Below are positions 45,881-55,170 of a DNA stretch of 64,000 nucleotides, piece after piece. How positions within the stretch are numbered: position 1 is the first letter of the stretch; each line of letters starts with the position of its first letter. Source of the stretch: an uncultured Flavobacteriaceae bacterium (GTDB lineage Bacteria > Bacteroidota > Bacteroidia > Flavobacteriales > Flavobacteriaceae); the NCBI GenBank assembly GCA_943842245.1, contig CALTAJ010000001.1, positions 124,001-188,000 on the forward strand. Direction: 5' to 3'. A model generated the notes under the pieces. That model made no database searches, was not told the DNA's origin, and saw only the letters and a list, made by a program, of their open reading frames with translations. The translations under genes were made by a program, and so were the position numbers.

Positions 45881-46897
45881 ATGCTTAAAAAAAAAATATT
45901 ATCAATTATATTAATTTTTATAGTCCTAAATACATTGATATTTACTGGGGTCAGATCTTTTTTAAATTATAATGAAATTCCCATTTATGACTATAGGTTG
46001 ATTTATGATTTTATATTTAATAATAATGATGTAGTTCAATATGATAATTTATCTGAATTATTAGGATATGATAAAAATGATAAGCTTCTAATTATCCATG
46101 CTGACGATTTGGGTCTGTCAGAGTCTGTAAATAAAGCCTCTTTTGACGCATTACAAAATCAATATATTAACTCTGCAAGTGTTATGGTTCCTGCTCCAAA
46201 TGCAGTCGAGGTTGCGGACTATTTTAAAGAAAATCCTAATATAGACTTAGGTATTCATCTAACTTTCACATCTGAGTGGAAGGATTATAAATGGGATGGA
46301 ATTAGTCAAAAAGATTCTATTTCATCTTTAATTAATAGAAATGGTAATTTTTATGAAAAGAAAAAAGAAATTATAAAAAATTCTAATCCTCAAGACATAA
46401 GAAAAGAATTGCAAGCACAAATAGACTATGCAGTATCTATTGGGATAAAACCAACTCATCTTGACAGTCATGAAGGAGTCTTATTTTTTTCACCAGAATT
46501 TTTTAAAATTTATCTTGAAGTTGCAAAAAAAAATAGACTTCCTGTGTTCGTTCCAAAAATTTTAGCTCCTCACTTTAATAAAGATTTTCCTCAACCTGAA
46601 AATTTAGTTGTTGTAAAAATGTACATGGCTGATAAAAATATTTCATTTGAAGATTGGCCTGAATATTATGATGATATAGTTAACAACCTAAATCCAGGTT
46701 TAAACGAAATAATTGTTCACCTTGGATTTGATAACAATAAGATGAAAAAAATTACTTCAAATAGAACTGCTTTTGGATCAAAGTGGCGAAATTTAGATTA
46801 TGATATAATATCTAGCCCTAAATTCAAGGCTACACTTGTGAAAAATGATATTAAATTAGTAACATGGAGACAAATTAAAGACTTACTATATCCTTAG
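45881..46897 (+). CDS. ChbG/YdjC-like carbohydrate deacetylase, membrane-anchored
   Basis: A 338-residue protein with an N-terminal hydrophobic anchor (about residues 5-23) and a YdjC/ChbG domain from about residue 65. Metal-site segments are LLIIHADDLGLSESVN (Asp-Asp), a conserved SASVMVPAPNA, the His in LGIHLTFTSEW and THLDSHEGVLF (His-x-Asp-x-x-His). ChbG enzymes remove an N-acetyl group from chito-oligosaccharides. The anchor suggests action outside the cytosol, unlike E. coli ChbG. It follows the propeller gene by seven bases, so the two form an operon. Confidence 0.88.
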   Translation: MLKKKILSIILIFIVLNTLIFTGVRSFLNYNEIPIYDYRLIYDFIFNNNDVVQYDNLSELLGYDKNDKLLIIHADDLGLSESVNKASFDALQNQYINSASVMVPAPNAVEVADYFKENPNIDLGIHLTFTSEWKDYKWDGISQKDSISSLINRNGNFYEKKKEIIKNSNPQDIRKELQAQIDYAVSIGIKPTHLDSHEGVLFFSPEFFKIYLEVAKKNRLPVFVPKILAPHFNKDFPQPENLVVVKMYMADKNISFEDWPEYYDDIVNNLNPGLNEIIVHLGFDNNKMKKITSNRTAFGSKWRNLDYDIISSPKFKATLVKNDIKLVTWRQIKDLLYP

Positions 46898-47019
46898 ATA
46901 CTTTCGTCTAAATTCCATTTATATTAAGAGCAATGAAGCATTCAAATAGATAACTAGAAAGGTTTATAATATTTTGGCTTTTGTCAATTAAATAAAACGC
47001 AAAATATATTATGATTTAT

Positions 47020-49053
47020 TTATTCAACTCTGTACTTTTCAAACCAAGCAGTTATTGCATTGACTTTGGTTATTAAATTACTTGGTCTAGCGGCAATTCC
47101 ATGACTAGCTCCTGGAATACGAACTAGCATTGACTCTACCTTGTTTAGCTTTAATCCAGCATAAAACTGCTCACTTTCAGCAATTGGAGTTCTAAAGTCT
47201 TGCTCTCCCGTTAAAAGCATTGTGGGTGTTTTAACATTTGCTACATATGAGATTGGAGATCTTTTCATATAGTGCTTCAAGTTATCCCATGGAGCTCCAG
47301 GGAACCAGTACTTATAATAGATATTAATATTATCTGCATACAAAACAAAACTATACCAGTTTATAACTGGTTTTGCTACTACAGCTGCTTTAAATCTAGT
47401 TGTTTTACCAATAATCCATGCGGTTAAAACTCCCCCCCCACTTCCACCAGTAACAAATAGATTTTCTTTATCTACATACGATCTTTTTAAAATATGATCT
47501 ACTCCTGACATTAAATCATCATAATCTTGATTTGGATAATTATGATGGATTAAATTTGCAAATTCTTTTCCGTAACTAGTACTTCCCCTTGGATTAGTAT
47601 AAAAAACCATATATCCTTTACTTGCGAATAATTGAATTTCTGCTGAAAATCTAAATCCATAATTTGAGAAAGGACCACCATGAATTTCTAATATTAGGGG
47701 ATATTTTTTAGAAGAATCAAAATTGGGTGGCTTTACAAGCCATCCTTGAATTTGTCTTTCATCAAAAGAAGATTTAAACCAAACCTCTTCAACATTACCT
47801 AGTTCTTTATGATCAAATAAATCCTTATTTAAAGCTGTAAGTCTTTTAAAACTTGTGTTATATCCCACTGCTAGATCTGAAGGGCTATATACATTCCCAA
47901 GAGTATATGCATATCTATTATTTTTAGAGATACTATAAGTCCCACCGCTGTATGGTCTTCCCAATGTCATTCCACCAAGTTGATCCACTATATTCTTTAA
48001 TTTACCTGAAATTGACATATAGGCAAGCTTTGTCATCCCCTTATCGTCATATTGAAAATAAAGACCTTTTCCATCCGCAGACCAGTTTATATTAGTAATA
48101 TTTCTATTGAAATTTTCTGAGATATTTTTTATTTCTTTTCCATTATTGGACATTATATAAATGTTATTTTGTTGATACCCCAAGTACTTTTCGTCAAAAC
48201 CTAGATAGGCTATTTCTTTCTTGTCAGGAGAAACAACTGGACTGTAATCAGGTCCTAAACGAGAAGTTAGTGGTGTGATTTTTTCAGAAATTATATCTAT
48301 GGAATATATTTCAGAGTTTCTTGGCTCTAAATCAGAATCCTCGTGCAAGTTGGCTGAAAATATAATTTTATTTTTTGCTAACCATTTTGGAGATGATGCA
48401 TTGTTGTTAAGGAATGTGATTTGTCTTGGTGTACCCCCTTCAGTAGGTAAAATAAAGACTTGTGAAAAACCTTGATTTAGATAACCTCTTCCATCACTTC
48501 GATATTTGATACCATCAATTTCTGAAGCAGGATCATTCCATTTTGCCCCTTTAGGCTTTTCTGGCATTTTGATTAAGCTAACAGAAGGTTTTTCTACGAA
48601 AGAAGTAAAAACTAAATATTTGTCGTCTTCGGACCAATCTACAGACGAAACTGAGTTTTGAAGATTAGTAAGTTTTTGATTCGATTTTTGACCGAGCGCA
48701 TATAAGTAAAGTTGAACAGTATCATCGGAATTTGATTTGTAAGTAAACTTATCTCCAGAATTAGACCAGGTTGGATCAAAATCATTTTTATTTCCAGTTG
48801 TAAGTGGTGTATTATTTTTCCCATCAAAATCAATAATCCAAATATTTGAATGATTTTTATCTGTCATTATATCCTTAAAGTTTCTGACATAAAGAACTTT
48901 TTTTCCATCTGGAGAAATTTTAGGATTAGAAACATATTCTAGACTAAAAATATCAATTGGCTTAAATTTATTATTTGATTGAGAGTAAATTATATTTATT
49001 GATAGTAAGATTGTAAAAACAAAAAAAGATTTTAGTTTAAGGTAATCATTCAT
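47020..49053 (-). CDS. S9 family serine peptidase (acylaminoacyl-peptidase type)
   Basis: A 677-residue secreted peptidase with a signal peptide (to about SQS, residue 26). An N-terminal beta-propeller (about 35-400) has TolB-like blades such as ISPDGKKVLYVRN and WSNSGDKFTYKSN. The C-terminal alpha/beta hydrolase has LEIHGGPFSNYGF, the nucleophile in VTGGSGGGVLTAW, Asp in LLTGEQDFRTPIAES and His in PGASHGIAARPSN, a complete triad. Such enzymes trim oligopeptides, often at N-acylated or hydrophobic N-termini. It is monocistronic, divergent from the NTF2-like gene. With the POT importer and M19 dipeptidase it fits a peptide-using lifestyle. Confidence 0.92.
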   Translation of the reverse strand: MNDYLKLKSFFVFTILLSINIIYSQSNNKFKPIDIFSLEYVSNPKISPDGKKVLYVRNFKDIMTDKNHSNIWIIDFDGKNNTPLTTGNKNDFDPTWSNSGDKFTYKSNSDDTVQLYLYALGQKSNQKLTNLQNSVSSVDWSEDDKYLVFTSFVEKPSVSLIKMPEKPKGAKWNDPASEIDGIKYRSDGRGYLNQGFSQVFILPTEGGTPRQITFLNNNASSPKWLAKNKIIFSANLHEDSDLEPRNSEIYSIDIISEKITPLTSRLGPDYSPVVSPDKKEIAYLGFDEKYLGYQQNNIYIMSNNGKEIKNISENFNRNITNINWSADGKGLYFQYDDKGMTKLAYMSISGKLKNIVDQLGGMTLGRPYSGGTYSISKNNRYAYTLGNVYSPSDLAVGYNTSFKRLTALNKDLFDHKELGNVEEVWFKSSFDERQIQGWLVKPPNFDSSKKYPLILEIHGGPFSNYGFRFSAEIQLFASKGYMVFYTNPRGSTSYGKEFANLIHHNYPNQDYDDLMSGVDHILKRSYVDKENLFVTGGSGGGVLTAWIIGKTTRFKAAVVAKPVINWYSFVLYADNINIYYKYWFPGAPWDNLKHYMKRSPISYVANVKTPTMLLTGEQDFRTPIAESEQFYAGLKLNKVESMLVRIPGASHGIAARPSNLITKVNAITAWFEKYRVE

Positions 49054-49237
49054 GATATTTAGTTAAGTTTCTTTAAAAGATAAAGAATAGATTATTCATT
49101 GAAGTTAAGAATAAACTTGTACTAATCACATAGAAATGAGTTATTTGGTGAGGATGATTTAGGTAAATTTGAAGAGATGCTTAGCATTTATTTTCTATTC
49201 TGTAACTTTCAGAATAATTAATCAAATTTAAATCATA

Positions 49238-49792
49238 ATGAAAAAAATTTATTCAATACTATTAATTTTAATTGTAGCAACTGGTTGCCAAAATGCTCAA
49301 GAACATAAATCTCCAGAAAAAGGTTCAGTAGTTGAAATAGGCTCTGCTATGATGGAAGGAACCAATGCCATGACTCCAATTATTGCTGGAGAAGTTTCAA
49401 ATCAAGCAATATGGCTGGAATATATAAAAGCTCATAACGAGAAAAACTTAGATAAAATTGCAGAAATAAATGCAGAAGATTGGGAAGGTTACACCGCAGA
49501 CGGCAGTGTTGTTAAGGGAAATAATGCCCATATTGAAGTTCTAGATAATTGGTTTAAGTCTGCAGACCCAAAATGGGAAGTAAAATGGATGGTAGCAAAT
49601 GCTGCTAAAAATAAAGACGGCTTGCTAGAACAATGGCTTACAACAGGGAATGATTATACCGACGTTGATACTGATGGGAATGAAATTTTTGAACACAATG
49701 TTCACGATGTATTATTTGTTGATGGTAAGATCAAAAAAATAAATGTTTACAAAAGGGCAAAGGCTCAAGAGTCAGCAGAATTTTCATATTAA
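49238..49792 (+). CDS. NTF2/SnoaL-like lipoprotein (relative of the 31421-31966 protein)
   Basis: A 184-residue lipoprotein with lipobox LIVATGC (Cys17). The mature domain from about residue 58 has the NTF2-like layout: IWLEYIKAHNEKNLDKIAEINAEDWEGY, then NNAHIEVLDNWFK, a strand WEVKWMVANA, LEQWLTTGND and the closing VDGKIKKINVYKR. The same order of elements, including WxxTG after the central strands, is seen in the 31421-31966 protein, so the two are likely distant paralogues. No enzyme residues can be assigned. A hairpin terminator follows 18 bases after the stop. Confidence 0.78.
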   Translation: MKKIYSILLILIVATGCQNAQEHKSPEKGSVVEIGSAMMEGTNAMTPIIAGEVSNQAIWLEYIKAHNEKNLDKIAEINAEDWEGYTADGSVVKGNNAHIEVLDNWFKSADPKWEVKWMVANAAKNKDGLLEQWLTTGNDYTDVDTDGNEIFEHNVHDVLFVDGKIKKINVYKRAKAQESAEFSY

Positions 49793-49809
49793 GTATTAAA
49801 GAAAAAGAT

Positions 49810-49836
49810 AAAAGCCCTTCGCTTCGGAGGGTTTTA
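49810..49836 (+). terminator. Intrinsic terminator after the NTF2-like gene
   Basis: AAAAGCCCT pairs with AGGGTTTT (with one bulged G) around TCGCTTCGG, followed by AT-rich sequence with T runs. It ends the plus-strand gene and may also serve the convergent minus-strand gene, since its reverse reads a hairpin with T-rich tail. Confidence 0.65.
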
Positions 49837-49912
49837 AATTTTTTATCAATGAATACTAAATAAAGGTTTGCCTTAGACTACAAGTTTTAAACTAACATCC
49901 AAAAGTTAAGAC

Positions 49913-52894
49913 TTAAAGTTTTTTAATATTTTCAAGTTCTAAACTTAAATCATCAAACCTTTTATATGCATCATTACCTAAAATTTGATCTGCTTTAGAG
50001 ATCATGCCATATAAATATTTCATTTGATCTATTAACATCGGCTGCATATATGTCCCTTCTTTTGTAACCAACATATCTAATTTTTGTTTTAGCGGAGCAT
50101 ATTTACTTTTTCTAAATTTCTTATTTGAAATTGAAGTTTGAATTTCGTCAGCAATACTTTTTGCCTCACGAATTTTATTAAGTATTTTTAATTGTAATTC
50201 CTCAGCTTTTTCAAAATCACTTTCAGTGATTACTGTATTAGGATCTTTTAAGATTAATATCTCATCTTCTATTTTATATTTATTGTCAACTAAAATTTGA
50301 ACTTTATATTTTCCGGGCTTTACAAGAGGGCCGTTAATATTTTCCTCTTTATCCTTCCCTTTAATCCCTTTATGTCTTAAATTCCAGCGAAAACGATTAT
50401 ATCCTTTTTTACTAGTCACTTTGGCCGCATTATTTGATGTGAATTCACTTAATTCCATATTATAATCTTGTTTTTGAATGGAATCTTTATTTTGATTTGT
50501 AAAAGTATTTACAATAATTCCATTTTTATCAATAAAGGATATTAAAATATTTTCGTAATTATCATTATCAAGGAAATAATCTATAAAAACTCCGGGTTTT
50601 AAATAATCATTAATTTCAATATTGGGTATATTATACCTAAATCGAATAGTTTCTGAAGGCTTTATAATTTTGGGCTTATTTAAGCCATTATCAAATCTCA
50701 AAAAATTTATATCATCCATAATCCAAAAAGACCTTCCCATGGTAGATAATACAATATCATCCCTATGAATTTTTATATCAGTAATAGGTGTGATAGGTAA
50801 GTTTTTTTGAAATTCAACCCAGGAATTTCCTGCATCTTTTGAAATATAAATGCCAAATTCTGTACCTGCATATAGTAAGCCTTCCTTAATAGGATCTTCT
50901 CTAACTACTCTAACAGGAAAATTTTCTGGAATACCTTCTACTATTAATTCCCATGTTTGTCCATGATTTTTTGTGCGATAAATGTATGGTGACCAATCAC
51001 CTAATTGATATCTTAAAACTGATATATATGAAGTAGCTGGATCGTGTTTAGATGGTTCAACAGAATCTACTCTACCTCCTTTCAATAGATTTTTAGGAGT
51101 CACATTTATCCAATTTTTTCCTCCGTCTTTAGTTAGATGAACAAGACCATCATTTGAACCAACCCATATTTGGTCTTTTTTAATACTAGATTCTCTAATT
51201 GAATAAATTGTACTGTAAAATTCTTCCCCTGTAATATCTCTTGTAATTGGTGAACCTGAAATTACTTGTTTTGACGGATCAAATTCTGTTAAATCAGGCG
51301 ATATTAATTTCCAATTTAAACCTTCATTTGTTGTTTTATGTAAAAATTGTGATCCGTGGTATATTATATTTTCATCATGTGGAGAGATATGAATTGGTGA
51401 GACCCTTTGAAATCTATATTTTAAGTCTTTAGGATTATGACCATACATGTTTTGTGCTCCAACATAATATTGCTTTTCTTGACCTGTTTTTTTATTATAA
51501 ACACTAAACCTTCCTTTACAATTTGAATAAACTATGTCAGGATTTCCTGGCTTAGGAACTGCGGGTCCAGTCTCACAACCACCAGTTGAAAGAATCCAAG
51601 CATTTGGACCAGCTTGAACTGGATATGGAGGTTGGCTTGGCACAGAAACGGTACTGTAATTATCCTGCTGTCCACCATAAAGCCAATAAGGGTATTGATT
51701 ATCTACCTCAACTTGATAGATTTCTGCAGTGGGTTGATTAAATTGAGAAGTCCATGTCTTACCTGAATTAAAGGTAATATTTACTCCTCCATCATTTGAT
51801 TGAATCCAAGTATTTTCATGATTTGGATTGATCCAAATATCATGATTATCACCATGAGGAGTACTTTTGATATCCCAGGTCTTGCCTGCATCTTTTGATA
51901 TCATAAACCTATTTGCATTTGAATATATTATATCTGCATTATTCGGATTTGCATAAATATTGCAATAATAGAATGGTCTATTCACTAATTCTTCTCTATG
52001 ATTCATTGCTTTAAAGCTCTCTCCTTTATTATATGAAACATAAACACCCCCTTGACCCTTATCAGCCTCAATAACAGCGTATAACCTATCAGGATCTGCT
52101 GGAGAAACAGCTAAGTCAATCTTACCCAGTATTCCATTAGGAAGTCCATTTGATATGCTGTTCCAGCTTTTTCCTCCATCAACAGATTTGTATATCGTTC
52201 CTTCTTCAGATCCACTTATAATAGTCCATGGTTTGCGTTCAACTTTCCAAGAAGCAGCATAAATTATATTAGGATTTTCTGGTGAAAACTCAATATCAAC
52301 AATTCCAATTTTATCAGAAATAAATAAAATTTTATTCCATGAATTTCCACCATCCAAAGACTTAAATAGACCTCTTTCGTCATTTGGTTTGAAGGGTTGC
52401 CCAATAGCTGCTGCATAAACAATATCAGAGTTTTCTGGATGAATTTTAATAGCCCCTATTTGACCTGTATCTTCAAGACCCAAATATTTCCAACTTGAAC
52501 CAGCATCATTTGATTTATAAACTCCTTTTCCAACAATTACATTAGATCTAATTCCATCTGAACCAGTTCCAACATAAATTATTGATGGATCTGCTTGAAA
52601 AATATCAATTGAACCTATTGACGGTGTTTTAAAATAATTATCACTAATGTTTTTCCAATTCAATCCACCATCTAGTGTTTTCCAAACTCCACCGCCTGTT
52701 GTTCCCATGTAAAAAGTAAATTGTTCATTTGCAACACCACAAACAGTAGTAGATCTACCTCCTCTTGTGGGACCAACGTTCCTATATTTTAAGTCTTCAA
52801 ACTCAATATTAAATTTATCTTGACCTTTTGAAATATTTATAGAACAAATAAATAACACGATTAGAAGAAACTTCCCTTTAGACTTTTTTTGCAT
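49913..52894 (-). CDS. Sortilin/VPS10-like BNR-repeat protein (glycosyl-hydrolase-like)
   Basis: A 993-residue secreted protein (signal peptide to about SKGQ, residue 25). Residues about 35-740 are a large ten-bladed-type propeller built from BNR/Asp-box blades: SxDGGxxW occurs repeatedly (KTLDGGLNWKNI, KSNDAGSSWKYL, KSLDGGNSWNKI, KSVDGGKSWNSI, KDGGKNWINV, KDAGNSWVEF). The opening RNVGPTRGGRSTTVCGVANE is typical of this Bacteroidetes family. The end (about 860-993) is a beta module followed by alpha helices. Family members are often called glycosyl hydrolase, but I see no assignable catalytic residues, so a peptide- or protein-binding role, as in sortilin, is equally likely. Confidence 0.9.
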   Translation of the reverse strand: MQKKSKGKFLLIVLFICSINISKGQDKFNIEFEDLKYRNVGPTRGGRSTTVCGVANEQFTFYMGTTGGGVWKTLDGGLNWKNISDNYFKTPSIGSIDIFQADPSIIYVGTGSDGIRSNVIVGKGVYKSNDAGSSWKYLGLEDTGQIGAIKIHPENSDIVYAAAIGQPFKPNDERGLFKSLDGGNSWNKILFISDKIGIVDIEFSPENPNIIYAASWKVERKPWTIISGSEEGTIYKSVDGGKSWNSISNGLPNGILGKIDLAVSPADPDRLYAVIEADKGQGGVYVSYNKGESFKAMNHREELVNRPFYYCNIYANPNNADIIYSNANRFMISKDAGKTWDIKSTPHGDNHDIWINPNHENTWIQSNDGGVNITFNSGKTWTSQFNQPTAEIYQVEVDNQYPYWLYGGQQDNYSTVSVPSQPPYPVQAGPNAWILSTGGCETGPAVPKPGNPDIVYSNCKGRFSVYNKKTGQEKQYYVGAQNMYGHNPKDLKYRFQRVSPIHISPHDENIIYHGSQFLHKTTNEGLNWKLISPDLTEFDPSKQVISGSPITRDITGEEFYSTIYSIRESSIKKDQIWVGSNDGLVHLTKDGGKNWINVTPKNLLKGGRVDSVEPSKHDPATSYISVLRYQLGDWSPYIYRTKNHGQTWELIVEGIPENFPVRVVREDPIKEGLLYAGTEFGIYISKDAGNSWVEFQKNLPITPITDIKIHRDDIVLSTMGRSFWIMDDINFLRFDNGLNKPKIIKPSETIRFRYNIPNIEINDYLKPGVFIDYFLDNDNYENILISFIDKNGIIVNTFTNQNKDSIQKQDYNMELSEFTSNNAAKVTSKKGYNRFRWNLRHKGIKGKDKEENINGPLVKPGKYKVQILVDNKYKIEDEILILKDPNTVITESDFEKAEELQLKILNKIREAKSIADEIQTSISNKKFRKSKYAPLKQKLDMLVTKEGTYMQPMLIDQMKYLYGMISKADQILGNDAYKRFDDLSLELENIKKL

Positions 52895-53051
52895 TTCAAT
52901 TGAATTTTAATATTTAAAAATAAGGAGTTATTTATTACAAAATAGTTTTTGTAAAAAAAATCATATTCACTAAATGATTAAAAAAATTAATTTTGAAAAG
53001 AGAGCAATTTCAATTATTTAGAAAAATATTCAACAAACAAAAAGTCTATAC

Positions 53052-53222
53052 TCATGATACTATATTAAAACTTTTAAGTTCCTCATCTAAAAGATATTCT
53101 ATCTCGATTGTTTGACATCAAACTTCACAGTCCTCAATATAATTTTGTAAATCATTTCATTTTTCTAACAACATTGAAATTTCCTCCCAACAAAAAGGAC
53201 ATTGAAAAAAGTGTTCAATCAT
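53052..53222 (-). pseudogene. CPXCG-motif zinc-finger microprotein gene interrupted by two in-frame TGA codons
   Basis: Read through, this 57-codon frame gives a typical CPXCG small Cys-rich protein: MIEHFFQCPFCWEEISMLLE, then NDLQNYIEDCEV and CQTIEIEYLLDEEL. TGA occurs at codon 22 (53157-53159) and codon 35 (53118-53120), then a final TGA at 53052-53054. Spacing to the family pattern CPxC...YIEDCEVCC is kept exactly, with no indel. Codon 35 lies where relatives have Cys, a presumed zinc ligand; codon 22 is where they have a polar residue. It overlaps the preceding small membrane-protein gene by eight bases. Likely a recent pseudogene; recoding is possible but unproven. Confidence 0.7.
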
Positions 53223-53391
53223 TTGACTTTTTTGATTTTAGGTACATTAAATAATATGAAATGAGCATTACTACAGAGCCTAAAACTCCAATTCTACCCA
53301 AGAGACCATCACTTAATGAAATAAATATTCCAATAAAAAAAACAGAGAGGGCATTATCGATTAAAGAATCTTTTTGCTTTTTAAAATCCAT
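53215..53391 (-). CDS. 58-residue small membrane protein
   Basis: The ORF starts MDFKKQKDSLIDNALSVFFI and has two hydrophobic helices (about 14-28 and 34-50) joined by a short loop, with a Lys-rich C-terminus. The amphipathic charged start and intact two-helix form indicate a real gene. I do not recognise the family. Its end overlaps the CPXCG gene start by eight bases, so the two were once translationally coupled. If the zinc-finger gene is dead, this upstream gene still appears intact. It lies in the large gap between the sortilin-like and retinol-saturase-like genes. Confidence 0.6.
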   Translation of the reverse strand: MDFKKQKDSLIDNALSVFFIGIFISLSDGLLGRIGVLGSVVMLISYYLMYLKSKKSND

Positions 53392-53580
53392 ACTCTAAAA
53401 CTAAAAAATATTTACTTCCTTTTTTTTTGTTTTTGGATTCTGAAATTCCAACAGTATAAAATCTACTGAATTGAATCCAAACAAGAGGATAACTAATAAT
53501 TATTTAAATCTCCTGTAAAACAATATCATGAACTAAAAAGATTGTTTTACTTTTAGAGATATGAGGAAAGAATTATTTTA

Positions 53581-55170
53581 ATGGCTCAGTCCTACAAAAA
53601 ATCTCCCGAATTAGCTGAATCATACGATGCTATTTTAATTGGTACAGGTATTGGTTGCCTTTGTGCTGGTGCACTACTCTCAAAATTAGGGAAAAAAGTA
53701 TTGCTGCTTGAACGACATTATACCGCAGGAGGTTTTACACATGTTTTTAAAAGAAAAGGATTTGAATGGGATGTTGGTATTCATTATATTGGAGAAGTCC
53801 AAAGACCAAATAGTGTATTGAGAAAATTGTTTGATTATGTATCCGATAATCAATTGAAATGGGATGATATGGGAGAAATATATGATCGTATTATTTTGGG
53901 CAATAAGCAATATGATTTTGTCAAAGGTGTAGACAATTTTAAGTCTAAAATGCACGAATATTTCCCAAATGAAAAAGAGGCAATTGAAAAATATATCAAT
54001 CTGATTTTCGCAGCTAATAAATCAGCTTCCAAATTTTATATGGATAAAGCTTTACCCCGATTTATTAGTGCAACACTGGGAATTTTTATGAGGAAAAGGT
54101 ATTTAAAATACTCTGATAGAACAACCTACGATGTCTTAAGTGAACTTACTGAAGACAAAACACTAATTAAAGTATTATGCGGACAATATGGGGACTATGG
54201 TCTTCCTCCAAAACAAAGTAGTTTTGCGATGCATGCTTCAGTTGTAAAACATTATATGCAAGGTGGAAGTGTTCCTGCTAAAGGCTCTTCACAAATTTTA
54301 AATACAATTGAAAAAGTAATTGAAAAAGCTGGTGGGACAATTTTAGTTCTCGCCGAGGTTGACAAAATCATTATAGAAAAAAACAAAGCTAAAGGTGTCA
54401 AGCTGATCGACGGAAATAATTTATATGCAGATATTGTAATTAGCGGTACAGGTGTGTTCAATACATTTGAAAATTTAATTTCTTCTAATTTAATTCATGG
54501 CCATAAATTAAATGAAAAATTAAAAAAAGTAAACCCATCTGTAGGATATGGATGTCTTTACATTGGACTGAATGGATCTCCTGAAGATTTAAAACTACCA
54601 AAAACAAATTTTTGGATTTATCCTGAAGACCTAGATCACGACGGATGTGTAGATCGCTTTTTAAATAATAATAAAACAGAATTCCCGTTAGTTTATATTT
54701 CTTTTCCTGCTTCTAAATTTTCTGATTGGAATGAACGCTACCCTGGAAAAAGTACAATAGATATTATTACGATGATTCCTTATGAAGCCTTTGCAAAATG
54801 GGATGGAACAACTTGGAAAAAACGTGGTGAAGATTACGAAATCAAAAAAGAAGAATTTGCTCAACGACTTCTCAAACATTTATTCAAACAATTACCTCAA
54901 TTAAAAGGAAAAGTTGAGTTTTATGAATTTTCCACTCCACTTACAGCAAGACACTTTTCAAATTATAAACAAGGAGCGCTTTATGGAATTGACCATAATC
55001 CTAAACGTTTTCGTCAAAATTTTTTAAGACCAAAAACAAAAATTAAAGGTTTGTACTTAACAGGTCAAGATATTGTGACAGCAGGTGTAGGAGCTGCTTT
55101 ATTTTCAGGTTTGATTACAGCTAGTGCAATTACTGGAGTTAATTTTATTAAAAAAATATTTAACCAATGA
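53581..55170 (+). CDS. FAD-dependent oxidoreductase, retinol saturase / CrtI-like
   Basis: A 529-residue flavoprotein of the phytoene-desaturase superfamily. It opens with the FAD motif AILIGTGIGCLCAGALLSKLG and LLLERHYTAGGFTHVFKRKG, then WDVGIHYIGEVQ, all typical of all-trans-retinol 13,14-reductase-like proteins; PPKQSSFAMHASVVKHYMQGG and the C-terminal GLYLTGQDIVTAGVGAALFSG are also conserved. It probably saturates or desaturates a carotenoid/retinoid or other polyene. This is of interest in a marine flavobacterium, where retinal for proteorhodopsin would be a substrate relative, but no rhodopsin gene is seen here. It overlaps the next gene by four bases. Confidence 0.88.
   Translation: MAQSYKKSPELAESYDAILIGTGIGCLCAGALLSKLGKKVLLLERHYTAGGFTHVFKRKGFEWDVGIHYIGEVQRPNSVLRKLFDYVSDNQLKWDDMGEIYDRIILGNKQYDFVKGVDNFKSKMHEYFPNEKEAIEKYINLIFAANKSASKFYMDKALPRFISATLGIFMRKRYLKYSDRTTYDVLSELTEDKTLIKVLCGQYGDYGLPPKQSSFAMHASVVKHYMQGGSVPAKGSSQILNTIEKVIEKAGGTILVLAEVDKIIIEKNKAKGVKLIDGNNLYADIVISGTGVFNTFENLISSNLIHGHKLNEKLKKVNPSVGYGCLYIGLNGSPEDLKLPKTNFWIYPEDLDHDGCVDRFLNNNKTEFPLVYISFPASKFSDWNERYPGKSTIDIITMIPYEAFAKWDGTTWKKRGEDYEIKKEEFAQRLLKHLFKQLPQLKGKVEFYEFSTPLTARHFSNYKQGALYGIDHNPKRFRQNFLRPKTKIKGLYLTGQDIVTAGVGAALFSGLITASAITGVNFIKKIFNQ

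Noticed and set aside
53052-53222. Reassignment of TGA to an amino acid genome-wide
   Set aside because: Several intact genes in the window (GNAT, argB, lolA) end in TGA at positions matching family ends, so TGA is a normal stop here.
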